The notes beneath the pieces are model-generated. The model saw nothing but the letters and a program-made list of their open reading frames with translations. It searched no databases and was not told where the DNA came from. A stretch of DNA of 37,181 nt, from positions 1 to 37,181 of IMG/VR virus record IMGVR_UViG_3300046703_000009. One strand, 5' to 3'. Position 1 is the stretch's first letter. Every line of letters begins with the position of its first letter. Shown piece after piece: positions 30,201 to 37,181 of the stretch. Position numbers and translations under genes: made by a program. Source of the stretch: a virus.

Positions 30201-32220
30201 TACTAATTATGTGGGCGCCGCGCAGGGTGCTGCATCCGCAGCATCGCCAGCTACCGTGTCGGCGGCGCCCGTTTCGACTGCTACTATTAAAGCGGGGGGT
30301 AAAGTAATTGTACACGTCGACCCGGGTATACCGGATTGCCCCCATTGTAAAGATGCCGAACAGTACTTAAGAGATAATAAGATCCCTTATGAGGTAGTAT
30401 CGGATATTCACGGCACCGGTGCCCCTGTTTTAACAGTAGTTGACGGTAGCGGTACTACTATTTATCAACAGCCAGGATTTGACCCTAACGATGTATCACA
30501 TTTAGTAAACGCGGCTAACGCTGCGGTACAAGGTAGAGCTGTTACCACGCCAGCGTCTACAACGCCAACGATAACACCCTCCGCCGCGCCATCGTTAACC
30601 GTAAGTAATATGTGCCTTCCTGGCCAGCCATGTAGCCTGGGGAGTGAGTTTAAAGGTTCCGCCTCGACATTTACACCCGCCGCCGCGTCTAAGGAAATAT
30701 TCAACGCTAATGCGGGTATTTATGACTTTATACGCAATAATAATGCTTATCAGCCCCTAAACGAGGACGCGTTAGGTACGATGCTCTATAACTTTAGGGC
30801 CGCTAATAGTGGTATGCCCGAAGAGTACATAGCTAGTGGGCAAAAGGCACTGATAGATAACTATAACCAACATATGCCCGCGGAGATAAGGGCTAAGGGG
30901 TTAACTAACCCTATGGTAATAACTGCGCTTGCACCATCATCGCCTACGATTCAGAAGGCAGTATATAACGCAAAAGTAGCGGCTATGGGTCCCGGGGCGA
31001 TGAGTTCTATAATTACGGGTATCCCTGATTCCGAAGCACCCGCCCGCGCCGTGGCGTTACAGGATCTACTTAACGCACCCCCGAGTAAAGGCTTTTCGGG
31101 CGCGCAAGACGCGGCCACGATAAAGGGATTAACTACGGCTATACAACCCGCGGTTGGGGGTATAGAGCGCTTATTTGACGTTATGCACCCCGAACTCCAA
31201 GGAATATCTAAAGACGCTGCCGGGATGTTAAAGTCGGCGGGGCAACTTAATACCACGTTTAAAGCGGATATGGTATACACTAAAGAATCCCTAGCATTTA
31301 TGGACCAGTTAGGGGTACATTGGGAAACGCTTGTACAAGATGGTAAAGCACTAAATGTCCTAATGGACGATTTCGGCAATATAATAGTACGTGCGGGCGA
31401 ATCCGTTAACGCCACTATAGTAGCGGAACGCGTGCAGTTAGCGACTGCGCAACGCAATATAGATACTATAAACGCGCAGAACGCCGCTACGGCCGCGGCA
31501 ATAGCCGCAGGAACGCCTAGCGAGTATCAAGCAACCGGTAGCGGGTCCGTCGTTCCTGGCGCCTCGCAAAGCGATTTAATGGCCGCATATGTGGCAGGCA
31601 CGCCATACGCAGCGCCTAGCGAGTATCAACAAACCGGCAGCGGGTCCGTCGTTCCTGGCGCATCGCAGAGCGATCTTATGGCGGCATATCTCGCCGGTAC
31701 TCCGTATCACCGGGGCGGCCTAGCAGGTATACAATATTTCCACGCGGGCGCAGGCGGCGCTTACGCAAACGCTGGTAACTGGTTAGGTAACGACGAGATA
31801 TTATCAGTATTACAAAAGGGCGAGCGCATATTTAGCGTAGCAGATACCAGCGCGCTAGATAATATCATTAATAGTCAATCGGCTACTATTAATCAAACCG
31901 GTGGCGGGTCGCAGCGAATAATACAGACGAGCGGTAGCGGCGGCGATAGGGACTGGGATAAATGGGCTACCGATTTTAGTAAATCACTACACGATGAATT
32001 AGACGCATTATTTAAAGACATATTTGGGGATAAACATAAGAAAACGGAGGACGAACACAGTTTAGGATGGATAACACCGCCGGATAATAAACCGATAAAC
32101 GTACCGAGCCCCACAAAGCCGCAACCGATTATTATAAACGTCGGCGATAAAACGCTAGCAAATATCATGGTTAAAACATTACGCAAGTCCGCATTTCTAG
32201 AAGGTGATTATTATTACTAA
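27202..32220 (+). CDS. Tape measure protein with embedded glutaredoxin-like domain
   Basis: 1672 residues, setting the tail length (~250 nm at 1.5 A per residue). The N-terminus (IGGDTGDLKKALDDAQGSIK, LTAGITVPLVALGAAALKAS) and GVPTKQIVSSLNAV are standard for TMPs. Residues ~365-440 are hydrophobic membrane-active segments. GGIVLAPTLGVVAEAGPEAV and GGLAGIQYFHAG near 840 and 1510 are the usual small TMP motifs. At ~965-1000 are two copies of SCANGQCGG; at 1034-1110 lies a glutaredoxin-like fold, KVIVHVDPGIPDCPHC with active site C1046-C1049 and a cis-Pro strand GAPVLTVVDG. Two 33-residue duplicate units lie at ~1439-1504. The glutaredoxin domain is not part of normal TMPs. Confidence 0.93.
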   Translation: MADEIAQLMVKIGGDTGDLKKALDDAQGSIKSFGSGITSVGMALTAGITVPLVALGAAALKASADVNGALRQIQRETGLTGEGLDNAKQQFKDLFSTVPASAGEVATALSRVIQQLDVSSTAAEGLAKQFLNLSRMTGTDLTTNIDGVTQSFNAWSLSAADMKTDLDALYTISQNTGQGVSDISDITARAAGPAQAMGLSYQETAILVAQLGQAGVPTKQIVSSLNAVIKDATKDNVSAGVEWQNLINKFKDPSYKATADDMAILGNNTTNFAAAARRGDLDYGPLLQKIKDSPNAINDMANKTTTLSEALQLMRNRLELALTPLGTAIGTAARGAVDSMDPLMKIVESLGVAFSALPAPVQQAIVIFGALASAVGPALISFGSFASAMTQMGAILLGPIIAGLSGAAPLFIALAVGIAAVVAIVGPLVAGFAIAYTMSNTLRGVIGTLGAAFKDFGGHLLTAVNLMIGGKFQEGLKEITKGFTDLLTALKTIDWKSVGDKIITEIKDQFTNKKSAFNAIAQDLANWFKSINWSDVGKTIGDLLVQGIKTFFQTNTLVGDELFKSSADNTGWDNLKTAAKNAWEAFKKAFTDALGAYYDSGQFNTDLTNAIKAVTIPVLEITAAVILTITDITLKMSHDALKNATANFTKDLFGGDWLGAAGNLVIMVALHLSGLEYLEGIKEIIEAAKWIWDHRNVNIGFNITIGGMFTELIYTLVPPLRWIVENFSVKEVGFNITLGGLWETLVNIVYPALQWFVQHLSTICTLTMNVVDNGIAAAKSLWDSFVDKVVTLTQNVVQTAASQVNPANANPNFNPNPVNAPAATPGSSSPETYNPQGFQHGGIVLAPTLGVVAEAGPEAVFPLKILTDSFGDMITWLSKLPSLLNGINSVLDDVKKLLVTSNMQRVAANTSLSNTVNNTSTLPITNTNTGISAANTGAIANSSAAAANCSCSGGAGSTYGGSAGGTGSCANGQCGGVGSSGGGYTSASGGSSCANGQCGGTNYVGAAQGAASAASPATVSAAPVSTATIKAGGKVIVHVDPGIPDCPHCKDAEQYLRDNKIPYEVVSDIHGTGAPVLTVVDGSGTTIYQQPGFDPNDVSHLVNAANAAVQGRAVTTPASTTPTITPSAAPSLTVSNMCLPGQPCSLGSEFKGSASTFTPAAASKEIFNANAGIYDFIRNNNAYQPLNEDALGTMLYNFRAANSGMPEEYIASGQKALIDNYNQHMPAEIRAKGLTNPMVITALAPSSPTIQKAVYNAKVAAMGPGAMSSIITGIPDSEAPARAVALQDLLNAPPSKGFSGAQDAATIKGLTTAIQPAVGGIERLFDVMHPELQGISKDAAGMLKSAGQLNTTFKADMVYTKESLAFMDQLGVHWETLVQDGKALNVLMDDFGNIIVRAGESVNATIVAERVQLATAQRNIDTINAQNAATAAAIAAGTPSEYQATGSGSVVPGASQSDLMAAYVAGTPYAAPSEYQQTGSGSVVPGASQSDLMAAYLAGTPYHRGGLAGIQYFHAGAGGAYANAGNWLGNDEILSVLQKGERIFSVADTSALDNIINSQSATINQTGGGSQRIIQTSGSGGDRDWDKWATDFSKSLHDELDALFKDIFGDKHKKTEDEHSLGWITPPDNKPINVPSPTKPQPIIINVGDKTLANIMVKTLRKSAFLEGDYYY
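31516..31713 (+). repeat. 99-base tandem duplication in the tape measure gene
   Basis: Two units (31516-31614 and 31615-31713) each encode PSEYQ-x-TGSGSVVPGASQ and SDLMAAY-x-AGTPY. The DNA of the copies is closely similar with mostly synonymous differences, a fairly recent in-frame duplication that adds 33 residues. Confidence 0.85.
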
Positions 32221-33052
32221 CGAGGATATTTATTGGATAGACGCGGACGGTGGCGCACTTTACCTAACTGATGGCGTTAAGTATAGTGTACTCGCGGGCG
32301 TCGACGGTCGGTGGATGCCGCCGTTTGAAATGATAACCGACGAAACATATGCAAAACCGGGCGATAGTGTACGGTTGCGTAAGACGAAGGCGCGCGATGT
32401 TACCCTGCCGTTAGCCGTGTACGGCGCGACCACATCAGACTTCCGGGCAAATATGCGTATGTTAACCGACGCGTTTGACCCATCGAAAGGCGACGGGTTC
32501 TTAAAGGTTATCACGCCGGATGATAGGACATTACTTCTGAAATGTCATTATCTGGACGGTATGACGATGCCCGAAAGTTACGACACCGGTAATTGTAAAT
32601 TCCGGATATTCGTGGCTACCTTCCAGGCACATAATCCATACTGGTTTAACGCACTCGAAAACGAGAAGATATGGACAGCCGGATATACCGCAAGTCACGC
32701 GATAACAGTCTTTAATGCCGGCGATGTCGACACGTATCCGTTATGGGTAATTACCGGCGGCTATCCGTATACTGGTTTTACGCTTGAGAACTACACGACG
32801 GGGAAAATGATTACGATGAGCGGTATTTCGTTAACCGATAACTCATATGCTATTTATATAGATACCAGGATCGGGAAGTCCTACGTATACCATAATTTCA
32901 CCACAAATTATTTTAAGTATCTCAGCGGAACATCGGAACTATTCTCGCTCGCCCCGGGGATGAATCAGATACGAGTTAATTATATCGGCGCCGCGCCGGA
33001 CCCGGATTGTTACGTTAAATGCCGGTGGGTAGACCAGTACTACGGGATATAG
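32204..33052 (+). CDS. Distal tail protein (Dit)
   Basis: ~280 residues with GGRWMPPFEMITDET-like start, RLRKTKARDVTLPLAVYGA, FRANMRMLTDAFDPSKGDG and the closing FQAHNPYWFN, typical for the siphovirus Dit family which forms the hub below the tail tube. It overlaps the tape measure by 17 bases. The only canonical start before the conserved part is GTG 32204, but GGTGA at 32203-32207 covers that codon; initiation at ATT 32213, five bases after GGTGA, is possible. Confidence 0.9.
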   Translation: MIIITNEDIYWIDADGGALYLTDGVKYSVLAGVDGRWMPPFEMITDETYAKPGDSVRLRKTKARDVTLPLAVYGATTSDFRANMRMLTDAFDPSKGDGFLKVITPDDRTLLLKCHYLDGMTMPESYDTGNCKFRIFVATFQAHNPYWFNALENEKIWTAGYTASHAITVFNAGDVDTYPLWVITGGYPYTGFTLENYTTGKMITMSGISLTDNSYAIYIDTRIGKSYVYHNFTTNYFKYLSGTSELFSLAPGMNQIRVNYIGAAPDPDCYVKCRWVDQYYGI

Positions 33053-33068
33053 AACAGCAGGTAACCAA

Positions 33069-34472
33069 ATGGCGATAGCAGATTATAAGATATGGTCGCG
33101 CGGAACAACGCCGGCGAAACTTGAGCAGGTAGACTTATGGGATAGTTTAAAGGTATGTTTATACTGGTGCGATATTGCTACATGGGAACTCGTATTACCA
33201 ACTAAAGAATACTTTGAACGCTGGGAACTAGCACCTACGGGCCTACCGGGGCTAGTTAACGGCGGCATCCGGATTTATAGAAATAATCAACTATTAATAT
33301 CTGGCCAGGTTGTTAGCGCTAACCGCGTAGCCGCGGGCGACGACGATATGATAACACTGTCCGGTATGAGCGATGCGTACTGGTTAAAGACGCGGATTAT
33401 ATGGCCGCGCGCGGATCGCCCATATAATCAACCAAATTATAATGACCCTCTTGATTACGTGCCGCGGTGGAAAGATACCGGCGGGCACTACTACGTTGCT
33501 ACCGAGGATAATATGTCGTATCCATATGCCGATAAGGCCGGAACAATAATGTGGGGGTATGCCAAAGCGGCATTAGCGGGTGTTATGGGTGGCGCGTGGA
33601 GTGGCAGGATGTATAACGTTAATTATGATTTTAACTACCCGCGCGGTTTGGCGTGGACGTATAACGATATCGCGCACGAAATTTATTTCCCGTCGCAAAC
33701 GGCATACGGGGCTGATACTATATACCAGGGACGGTTTGAAACAGTATATGACGCGTGTAAAACCCTTAGTCACGCCAACGGGGCCTCAATCGCCGAGGAG
33801 TGCCATTTTGATATTATAACCGACGAAACTAACCCGTGTCACTGGTGCGGCGACTACGAGGGGAACCTAGTATTCTATCAGTATGGGTATACAGACCATA
33901 CCGGCGAGGCATTATTCGGCGACAAACTAGGTACCATACGGTCATATGAGATTACCGAGACGCGACCGCAATATAATACATTAATGGTGGGTGGCCAAGA
34001 ATACCCGCGGGAGAGTTTCCCCGATGGACCGCAGATGCGTTTGTATCAATGCTGTCAACCGGCGATGGCTGCGGCGTCCAAAGAGACGTACGGCGTCATC
34101 GAGGGATTTATGGATTATTCTGGCACGGATACCGGAAAGACGTACCAGCAGATTGCCGCAGATATGACAAACGCGGGGGACACCGACTTGGCCGATAAGT
34201 GTTTCGATATCACGGTAAAAATAACACTCGATAGTACCGAGAACGCGGACTTTATGCCCGATTATAGTATCGGCAGCCTAGTAGACGTACAACTCGGCGA
34301 TATTATTTATACTGACCTAATACGCGAGATAGATTATACCGTTGACGCGTCCGGTGGCGAGTTGATCGAACCCACGGTATCATCGAATAAACGATGGAAA
34401 ACGCAATTACCGACGAATAAGTCATCGGCGGACGCGCGGCAGCGGGCGCTTGATTTAGCGAGGATGAAATAG
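33069..34472 (+). CDS. Gp37-like tail protein (Tal-type)
   Basis: 467 residues. KLEQVDLWDSLKVCLYWCD and ATWELVLPT, LVNGGIRIYRNNQLLISGQV, the middle FETVYDACKTLSHANG and DIITDETNP, and GTIRSYEITETRPQYNTLMV are the plan of the ReqiPepy6 Gp37-like family, a tail tip/Tal protein that follows Dit. GFMDYSGTDTGKT is typical of its inserted part. GGTAA-type site before ATG; ends one base before the next ATG. Confidence 0.88.
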   Translation: MAIADYKIWSRGTTPAKLEQVDLWDSLKVCLYWCDIATWELVLPTKEYFERWELAPTGLPGLVNGGIRIYRNNQLLISGQVVSANRVAAGDDDMITLSGMSDAYWLKTRIIWPRADRPYNQPNYNDPLDYVPRWKDTGGHYYVATEDNMSYPYADKAGTIMWGYAKAALAGVMGGAWSGRMYNVNYDFNYPRGLAWTYNDIAHEIYFPSQTAYGADTIYQGRFETVYDACKTLSHANGASIAEECHFDIITDETNPCHWCGDYEGNLVFYQYGYTDHTGEALFGDKLGTIRSYEITETRPQYNTLMVGGQEYPRESFPDGPQMRLYQCCQPAMAAASKETYGVIEGFMDYSGTDTGKTYQQIAADMTNAGDTDLADKCFDITVKITLDSTENADFMPDYSIGSLVDVQLGDIIYTDLIREIDYTVDASGGELIEPTVSSNKRWKTQLPTNKSSADARQRALDLARMK

Positions 34473-35795
34473 ATGGTAGTAGATTATATCGCCCTACGGC
34501 ATAACGACCTCGATTCTGACCGGTTGCCGTATGCGTTCGGCGTGCGGTGGGACCCTACAGATGACCCGCCGGAATGCGCGCGCCTCGGCGACGCGGAAGA
34601 TTTAACAGTGGATACTGCAACGTCTCCATATGTGTCGGACTTCGACGATTATATGCCGTGGATGGGTATCAAACGGTGCGTACTTACCGAACGCGCCGGC
34701 GATTTATTTGCCTACCCTGGCGAGACGGACGAACTCGACGTAATATCCCTCTATGATGATACGTCGGCGAAGGTAATGGTAGAGATACCGAAGTTTTGGG
34801 TTAAATTCGATAACACAAACCCCCCATATTATGATTACTGGATATCCCCGTACCCGTTGAAAGGTTATAGATTACACCCCGCATTTAACCGATATGGTAT
34901 AACCGTTGATAAAATATACGTGGGCGCGTATGAAGGATACGTAACCGGTAGTAAGCTATATTCAATAGCGAACGTAACGCCGACGGTATCAACATCGCGC
35001 ACGGCATTCCGCGCCGACGCGCAAGCGTGGAATTCTTCGACTATCGCCGGTTTCGGCTGGACGATGATAGATTACGCTGTATGGTCGGCGATTCAGTTAC
35101 TTTATTTAGTTGAATATGCCTCCTTTAACTCCCAAGTACCTAGTGGATCAACGGATATCGGTGGTCTCGGCGAGGGGATTAGTCACGCTTCTAATGTTAT
35201 AGGTACCGGGTTTACGGGTAGCGGCACCCCCGGCGGTACTGATTTAGGTAGCGCCAGCGGCCAGGTAAAAATAGATTGCACACACTGGAACCCTCTCGAC
35301 GTCAACACGGACGATTACGCGATGTCATACCGCGGGATAGAAAACTTATGGGGTAATACGTGGACGCTATTAGACGGCGTTACGGTATCAAACACCGCCG
35401 ATGGCGGCACCGTCGGGGAACCGTGCGTCGCTAATTACAGCGCGGTATTTAGCGACCACTCGTCAGGGGAGATTGATACCTACCGGTCCGGTTCCGTGAT
35501 GCCCACGGCTTCCGGACGGATAAAAAACCCCTACTTCGGTGACGCGTTTAGTGGTATATGCCAGTTCGCACCGAAAACCGTCGGTGGGTCGAGTACTACC
35601 AATATGTGCGACTATTTTTATTACACAGACTACACCGTGGCGCGTGTTTTAGGCGTCGGCGGTTGTTATACCGCCGACACGAATGCCGGGATATTCTGTT
35701 TATCCGCGCAACTGGCAGTCACCGGCACCTCTGCCACAGCGGGGTCGCGGTTACAGTACGTACCCTATGATTATATGGGGTGGACGCGGTACTAA
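34473..35795 (+). CDS. C-type-lectin-fold variable-like protein (tail tip)
   Basis: 440 residues. IQLLYLVEYASFNSQVPSG and DDYAMSYRGIENLWGNTWTL correspond to the gene at 19740. The C-terminal part VARVLGVGGCYTADTNAGIF then TSATAGSRLQYV follows the GG-x-W/Y-x5-AG-x-F ... G-x-R-L pattern of the variable C-type-lectin domains of diversity-generating retroelements; ten further residues (PYDYMGWTRY) follow. Position directly after the Gp37-like gene makes it the receptor-binding protein candidate. Several codons at predicted variable positions end in C or T (TGT, TAT, ACC, GCC, GAC), as if derived from AAY codons. Confidence 0.8.
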   Translation: MVVDYIALRHNDLDSDRLPYAFGVRWDPTDDPPECARLGDAEDLTVDTATSPYVSDFDDYMPWMGIKRCVLTERAGDLFAYPGETDELDVISLYDDTSAKVMVEIPKFWVKFDNTNPPYYDYWISPYPLKGYRLHPAFNRYGITVDKIYVGAYEGYVTGSKLYSIANVTPTVSTSRTAFRADAQAWNSSTIAGFGWTMIDYAVWSAIQLLYLVEYASFNSQVPSGSTDIGGLGEGISHASNVIGTGFTGSGTPGGTDLGSASGQVKIDCTHWNPLDVNTDDYAMSYRGIENLWGNTWTLLDGVTVSNTADGGTVGEPCVANYSAVFSDHSSGEIDTYRSGSVMPTASGRIKNPYFGDAFSGICQFAPKTVGGSSTTNMCDYFYYTDYTVARVLGVGGCYTADTNAGIFCLSAQLAVTGTSATAGSRLQYVPYDYMGWTRY

Positions 35796-35815
35796 TAGGC
35801 GTAAATATTAATAGG

Positions 35816-35824
35816 CTATAAAAC
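35816..35824 (+). promoter_or_regulatory. TATA-like box for the thioredoxin gene
   Basis: CTATAAAAC with AATAGG before it as BRE-like element. The expected initiation point 26 bases downstream of its centre is at ATG 35846, which points to a leaderless message and a separate transcription unit for the thioredoxin and the lysis-type genes. Confidence 0.5.
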
Positions 35825-35845
35825 TAATACATATACGTGACACGG

Positions 35846-36322
35846 ATGCAAAAAAGCTACATTGCGGTATTAATTGCGCTTGTTATTCTATTCGCGGGGT
35901 TGGGGGTCGTCGCGATGAATATGCATCCGCAACCGGCGGCATGTAAGAACTGCACGGTTAATAATACTACCGTTAAAGCGATAAGCGCACCCAAGATAAT
36001 TAACGTTACTACGTCACAAGCAACGGTTAATGCTACAGAACGCGACCGGCTTAATACTAAGATGATATATTTCTATCAGCACGACTGCCCGTATTGTACG
36101 CAAATGGAGCCAACGATGCAGCAATTAGCACGCGAGAATTATAGTATTACGTATGTTAATCTTACTTTGGACCCGAATGGTAAAGCGTTAGTAGCTCAAT
36201 ATGGGATTACGAGCACGCCGACGCTTATAATAGAAAACAGCGTAACGCATAAGAATGTTACTCTTGCCGGTGTTTATACGCACGGTATGATAGTTGAGGA
36301 TATTTTGCAGATAGGTGGATAA
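35846..36322 (+). CDS. Membrane-anchored thioredoxin-like protein (CPYC)
   Basis: I use ATG 35846 (leaderless) rather than GTG 35837. Residues ~6-26 are one membrane helix, so the rest lies outside or at the membrane. The thioredoxin fold starts at TKMIYFYQHDCPYC with C81/C84, has helix TQMEPTMQQL and cis-Pro P125 in ITSTPTLII; it ends GVYTHGMIVEDILQIGG. Cys33 and Cys36 before the fold (ACKNC) could form a second redox pair. Eight N-x-[ST] sequons (N35, N39, N40, N53, N62, N98, N105, N137) fit an archaeal surface glycoprotein. It would reduce or exchange disulphides on the outer face; the glutaredoxin domain in the tape measure may be a partner. Confidence 0.88.
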   Translation: MQKSYIAVLIALVILFAGLGVVAMNMHPQPAACKNCTVNNTTVKAISAPKIINVTTSQATVNATERDRLNTKMIYFYQHDCPYCTQMEPTMQQLARENYSITYVNLTLDPNGKALVAQYGITSTPTLIIENSVTHKNVTLAGVYTHGMIVEDILQIGG

Positions 36323-36330
36323 ATGATTAG

Positions 36331-36819
36331 ATGACGGACGAAGAGAATAATAATAATGATTTACCTAGCCACGGCGTTAAGTTAGTTAATCGAAATAACC
36401 TAAGTTATCGCGTTACTCAGCTCGAGAAATGGATGGAAAAGCACGACATGGATAACTGCCGACGGATAGAGCAGTTAGACGAGCGGGTAGATAAACAGGA
36501 TGCGCGCACTTCGCGGTACTACTCGGTTATTACCCCGGAAGAGATTAAGGATATATTAGAAGTTACGCACCGTAACGAGATAGATATTAAAGGCGTATCC
36601 GAACGATTTAACGATTTCCAACAGGATAGGCTTAAACGGTTAGAAGTAGCGAACGAAAAGATAGACACTTTAAAAGACGAGATAAGAGACGCGGAGAACC
36701 GCATTAACGCGAAGGTAGATAAAAATAAAATTAAATCACAGCAATATGTAATAGGGGTTGTAGTGGGGTTAATTGTAACGTTTATCGCTAGCGGCGTTAT
36801 TGCATTTTTGAAGTTTTAG
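36331..36819 (+). CDS. Coiled-coil protein with C-terminal membrane anchor (XhlA-like)
   Basis: 162 residues: charged helical part with heptads (VTQLEKWMEKHD; RLKRLEVANEKIDTLKDEIR) and a C-terminal helix at ~140-160 (VIGVVVGLIVTFIASGVIAF). This topology is that of haemolysin XhlA and similar phage lysis accessory proteins, which work with a holin; the next gene has the holin shape. No lytic enzyme is encoded between here and the edge, so this is inferred. Confidence 0.7.
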   Translation: MTDEENNNNDLPSHGVKLVNRNNLSYRVTQLEKWMEKHDMDNCRRIEQLDERVDKQDARTSRYYSVITPEEIKDILEVTHRNEIDIKGVSERFNDFQQDRLKRLEVANEKIDTLKDEIRDAENRINAKVDKNKIKSQQYVIGVVVGLIVTFIASGVIAFLKF

Positions 36820-36845
36820 GTTTATTATAATAGGAGGTGATATAA

Positions 36846-37043
36846 ATGGTCCTTAGATTTGACGCTAGTAGTTATATTCCTAATTCGGCGCAGTGGATTT
36901 TAATAGCCGTATTCTTCGTGGGCGCTATTGCATTAATACCGCAGTATATTACGCTTACTGAGGTACAGGTAGGATATCTTTCGCTAGCCGGTGCGCTTTT
37001 GGCACTTGCATTAAAGGTGTTTACGACCGAACCCGCAGCGTAA
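36846..37043 (+). CDS. Holin-like small membrane protein
   Basis: 65 residues with two predicted membrane helices (~17-35, SAQWILIAVFFVGAIALI; ~42-60, VGYLSLAGALLALALKVF). Strong ribosome site AGGAGGTGA at 36832-36840, five bases before ATG, so high expression is expected. Size and two-helix topology fit class II holins, but no family motif is recognised. Confidence 0.65.
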   Translation: MVLRFDASSYIPNSAQWILIAVFFVGAIALIPQYITLTEVQVGYLSLAGALLALALKVFTTEPAA

Positions 37044-37059
37044 AGGTGAGGTGTTTAGC

Positions 37060-37102
37060 GACGGTTCTATAATGGGGCCGTCTACGCCTTTATTTTTCTA
37101 TT
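37060..37102. terminator. Possible hairpin/T-tract terminator between convergent genes
   Basis: A five-base stem (GACGG 37060-37064 with CCGTC 37078-37082) is followed by a T-rich stretch to ~37102. It lies between the + strand holin-like gene and the minus-strand gene at the edge, where termination is needed. The stem is short, so confidence is low. Nothing else was recognised between 37044 and 37135. Confidence 0.35.
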
Positions 37103-37135
37103 TTGAGCATCCGTATATATAGTTGAGCGGTGCGT

Positions 37136-37181
37136 TTAGCCAATAGCAGCGATATATGCTTCTAGTTCGGGGGTAAGGTGG
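37136..37181 (-). CDS. 3' end of a convergent minus-strand gene (partial)
   Basis: Read on the minus strand the edge encodes HLTPELEAYIAAIG and a TAA stop (37136-37138). Only 14 codons are in the window. Composition and the placement opposite the + strand operon suggest a real gene end, which would mark the boundary of the structural region, but a second minus frame (stop near 37103) is also open. Confidence 0.4.
   Translation of the reverse strand, partial: HLTPELEAYIAAIG

Noticed and set aside
1-37181. Terminal redundancy or circular closure of the window
   Set aside because: A short likeness (ATGGGG ... GTCTACGCC) exists between the first 20 bases and 37072-37088, but it is too short and interrupted to be a terminal repeat.
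1-37181. Reverse transcriptase or template repeat for a diversity-generating retroelement
   Set aside because: No protein with reverse transcriptase motifs and no near-copy of either lectin C-terminus was seen by eye; only a computed self-alignment could exclude a diverged template.
1-37181. tRNA genes
   Set aside because: No cloverleaf-like arrangement with a T-arm GGTTCGAAT-type segment and matching acceptor stem was noticed; GGTTCGAGG at 1084 has no partner stem.

Overview
The window reads as the structural half of a head-tailed (siphovirus-like, HK97-fold) double-stranded DNA virus, and the host is most probably an archaeon of the methanogen/anaerobic methanotroph type. Evidence for a head-tailed virus is direct: large terminase, portal, gpF-like minor head protein, prohead protease, major capsid protein, head-tail connectors, tail tube proteins, a frameshifted tail chaperone pair, a 1672-residue tape measure, Dit and a Gp37-like tail protein lie in the usual order on the + strand. 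Evidence for an archaeal host is indirect: TATA-like boxes about 26 bases before possible leaderless starts (35816, 15137 on the minus strand), strong GGTGA/AGGAGGTGA ribosome sites, TTG starts, T-tract termination, many zinc-ribbon microproteins, a surface-type thioredoxin with eight N-glycosylation sequons, and an Hjc-like nuclease. No integrase, polymerase, reverse transcriptase, tRNA or CRISPR array was seen.

Layout. 1-902: 3' part of a cell-surface or lytic protein with an Ig-like domain and two lectin-propeller repeats. 928-2340: a chain of small, often overlapping, Cys-rich genes. 2343-4760: small and large terminase and a PD-(D/E)XK nuclease. 4757-5577: five microproteins, three of them Cys-rich. 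5574-6470: papain-like peptidase with a cut-off Ig domain. 6482-8370: small membrane, basic and Cys-rich proteins plus an internally deleted DNA methyltransferase. 8480-14497: portal, two decoration-like paralogues, a YkgJ-like Cys-cluster protein, a LamG plus 22-repeat adhesin-like protein and the minor head protein. 14494-15267: Hjc-like nuclease, a minus-strand zinc-ribbon gene and a divergent promoter region with a 16-base palindrome. 15268-19738: protease, capsid, fibre-like protein and two tandem pairs of small structural paralogues. 19740-22964: C-type-lectin-fold protein, putative tail or head enzyme and beta-sandwich proteins. 22973-26482: connectors, tail terminator and three tail-tube-like proteins, interrupted by a second minus-strand Cys-rich gene. 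26530-34472: chaperone pair with a canonical A_AAA_AAC slippery site, tape measure, Dit and Gp37-like protein. 34473-37043: second C-type-lectin-fold protein, membrane thioredoxin and two holin-like membrane proteins. A convergent minus-strand gene enters at the right edge.

The most notable themes are: (1) redox chemistry built into the virion, with a glutaredoxin-like CPHC domain inside the tape measure and a separate membrane-anchored CPYC thioredoxin; (2) two proteins whose C-termini look like variable domains of diversity-generating retroelements, one in the head cluster and one at the tail tip, with no reverse transcriptase in view; (3) programmed -1 frameshifting in a probable archaeal virus; (4) a dense set of Cys-rich microproteins, two of them encoded antisense inside the structural operon; (5) repeated use of tandem duplication in structural genes.
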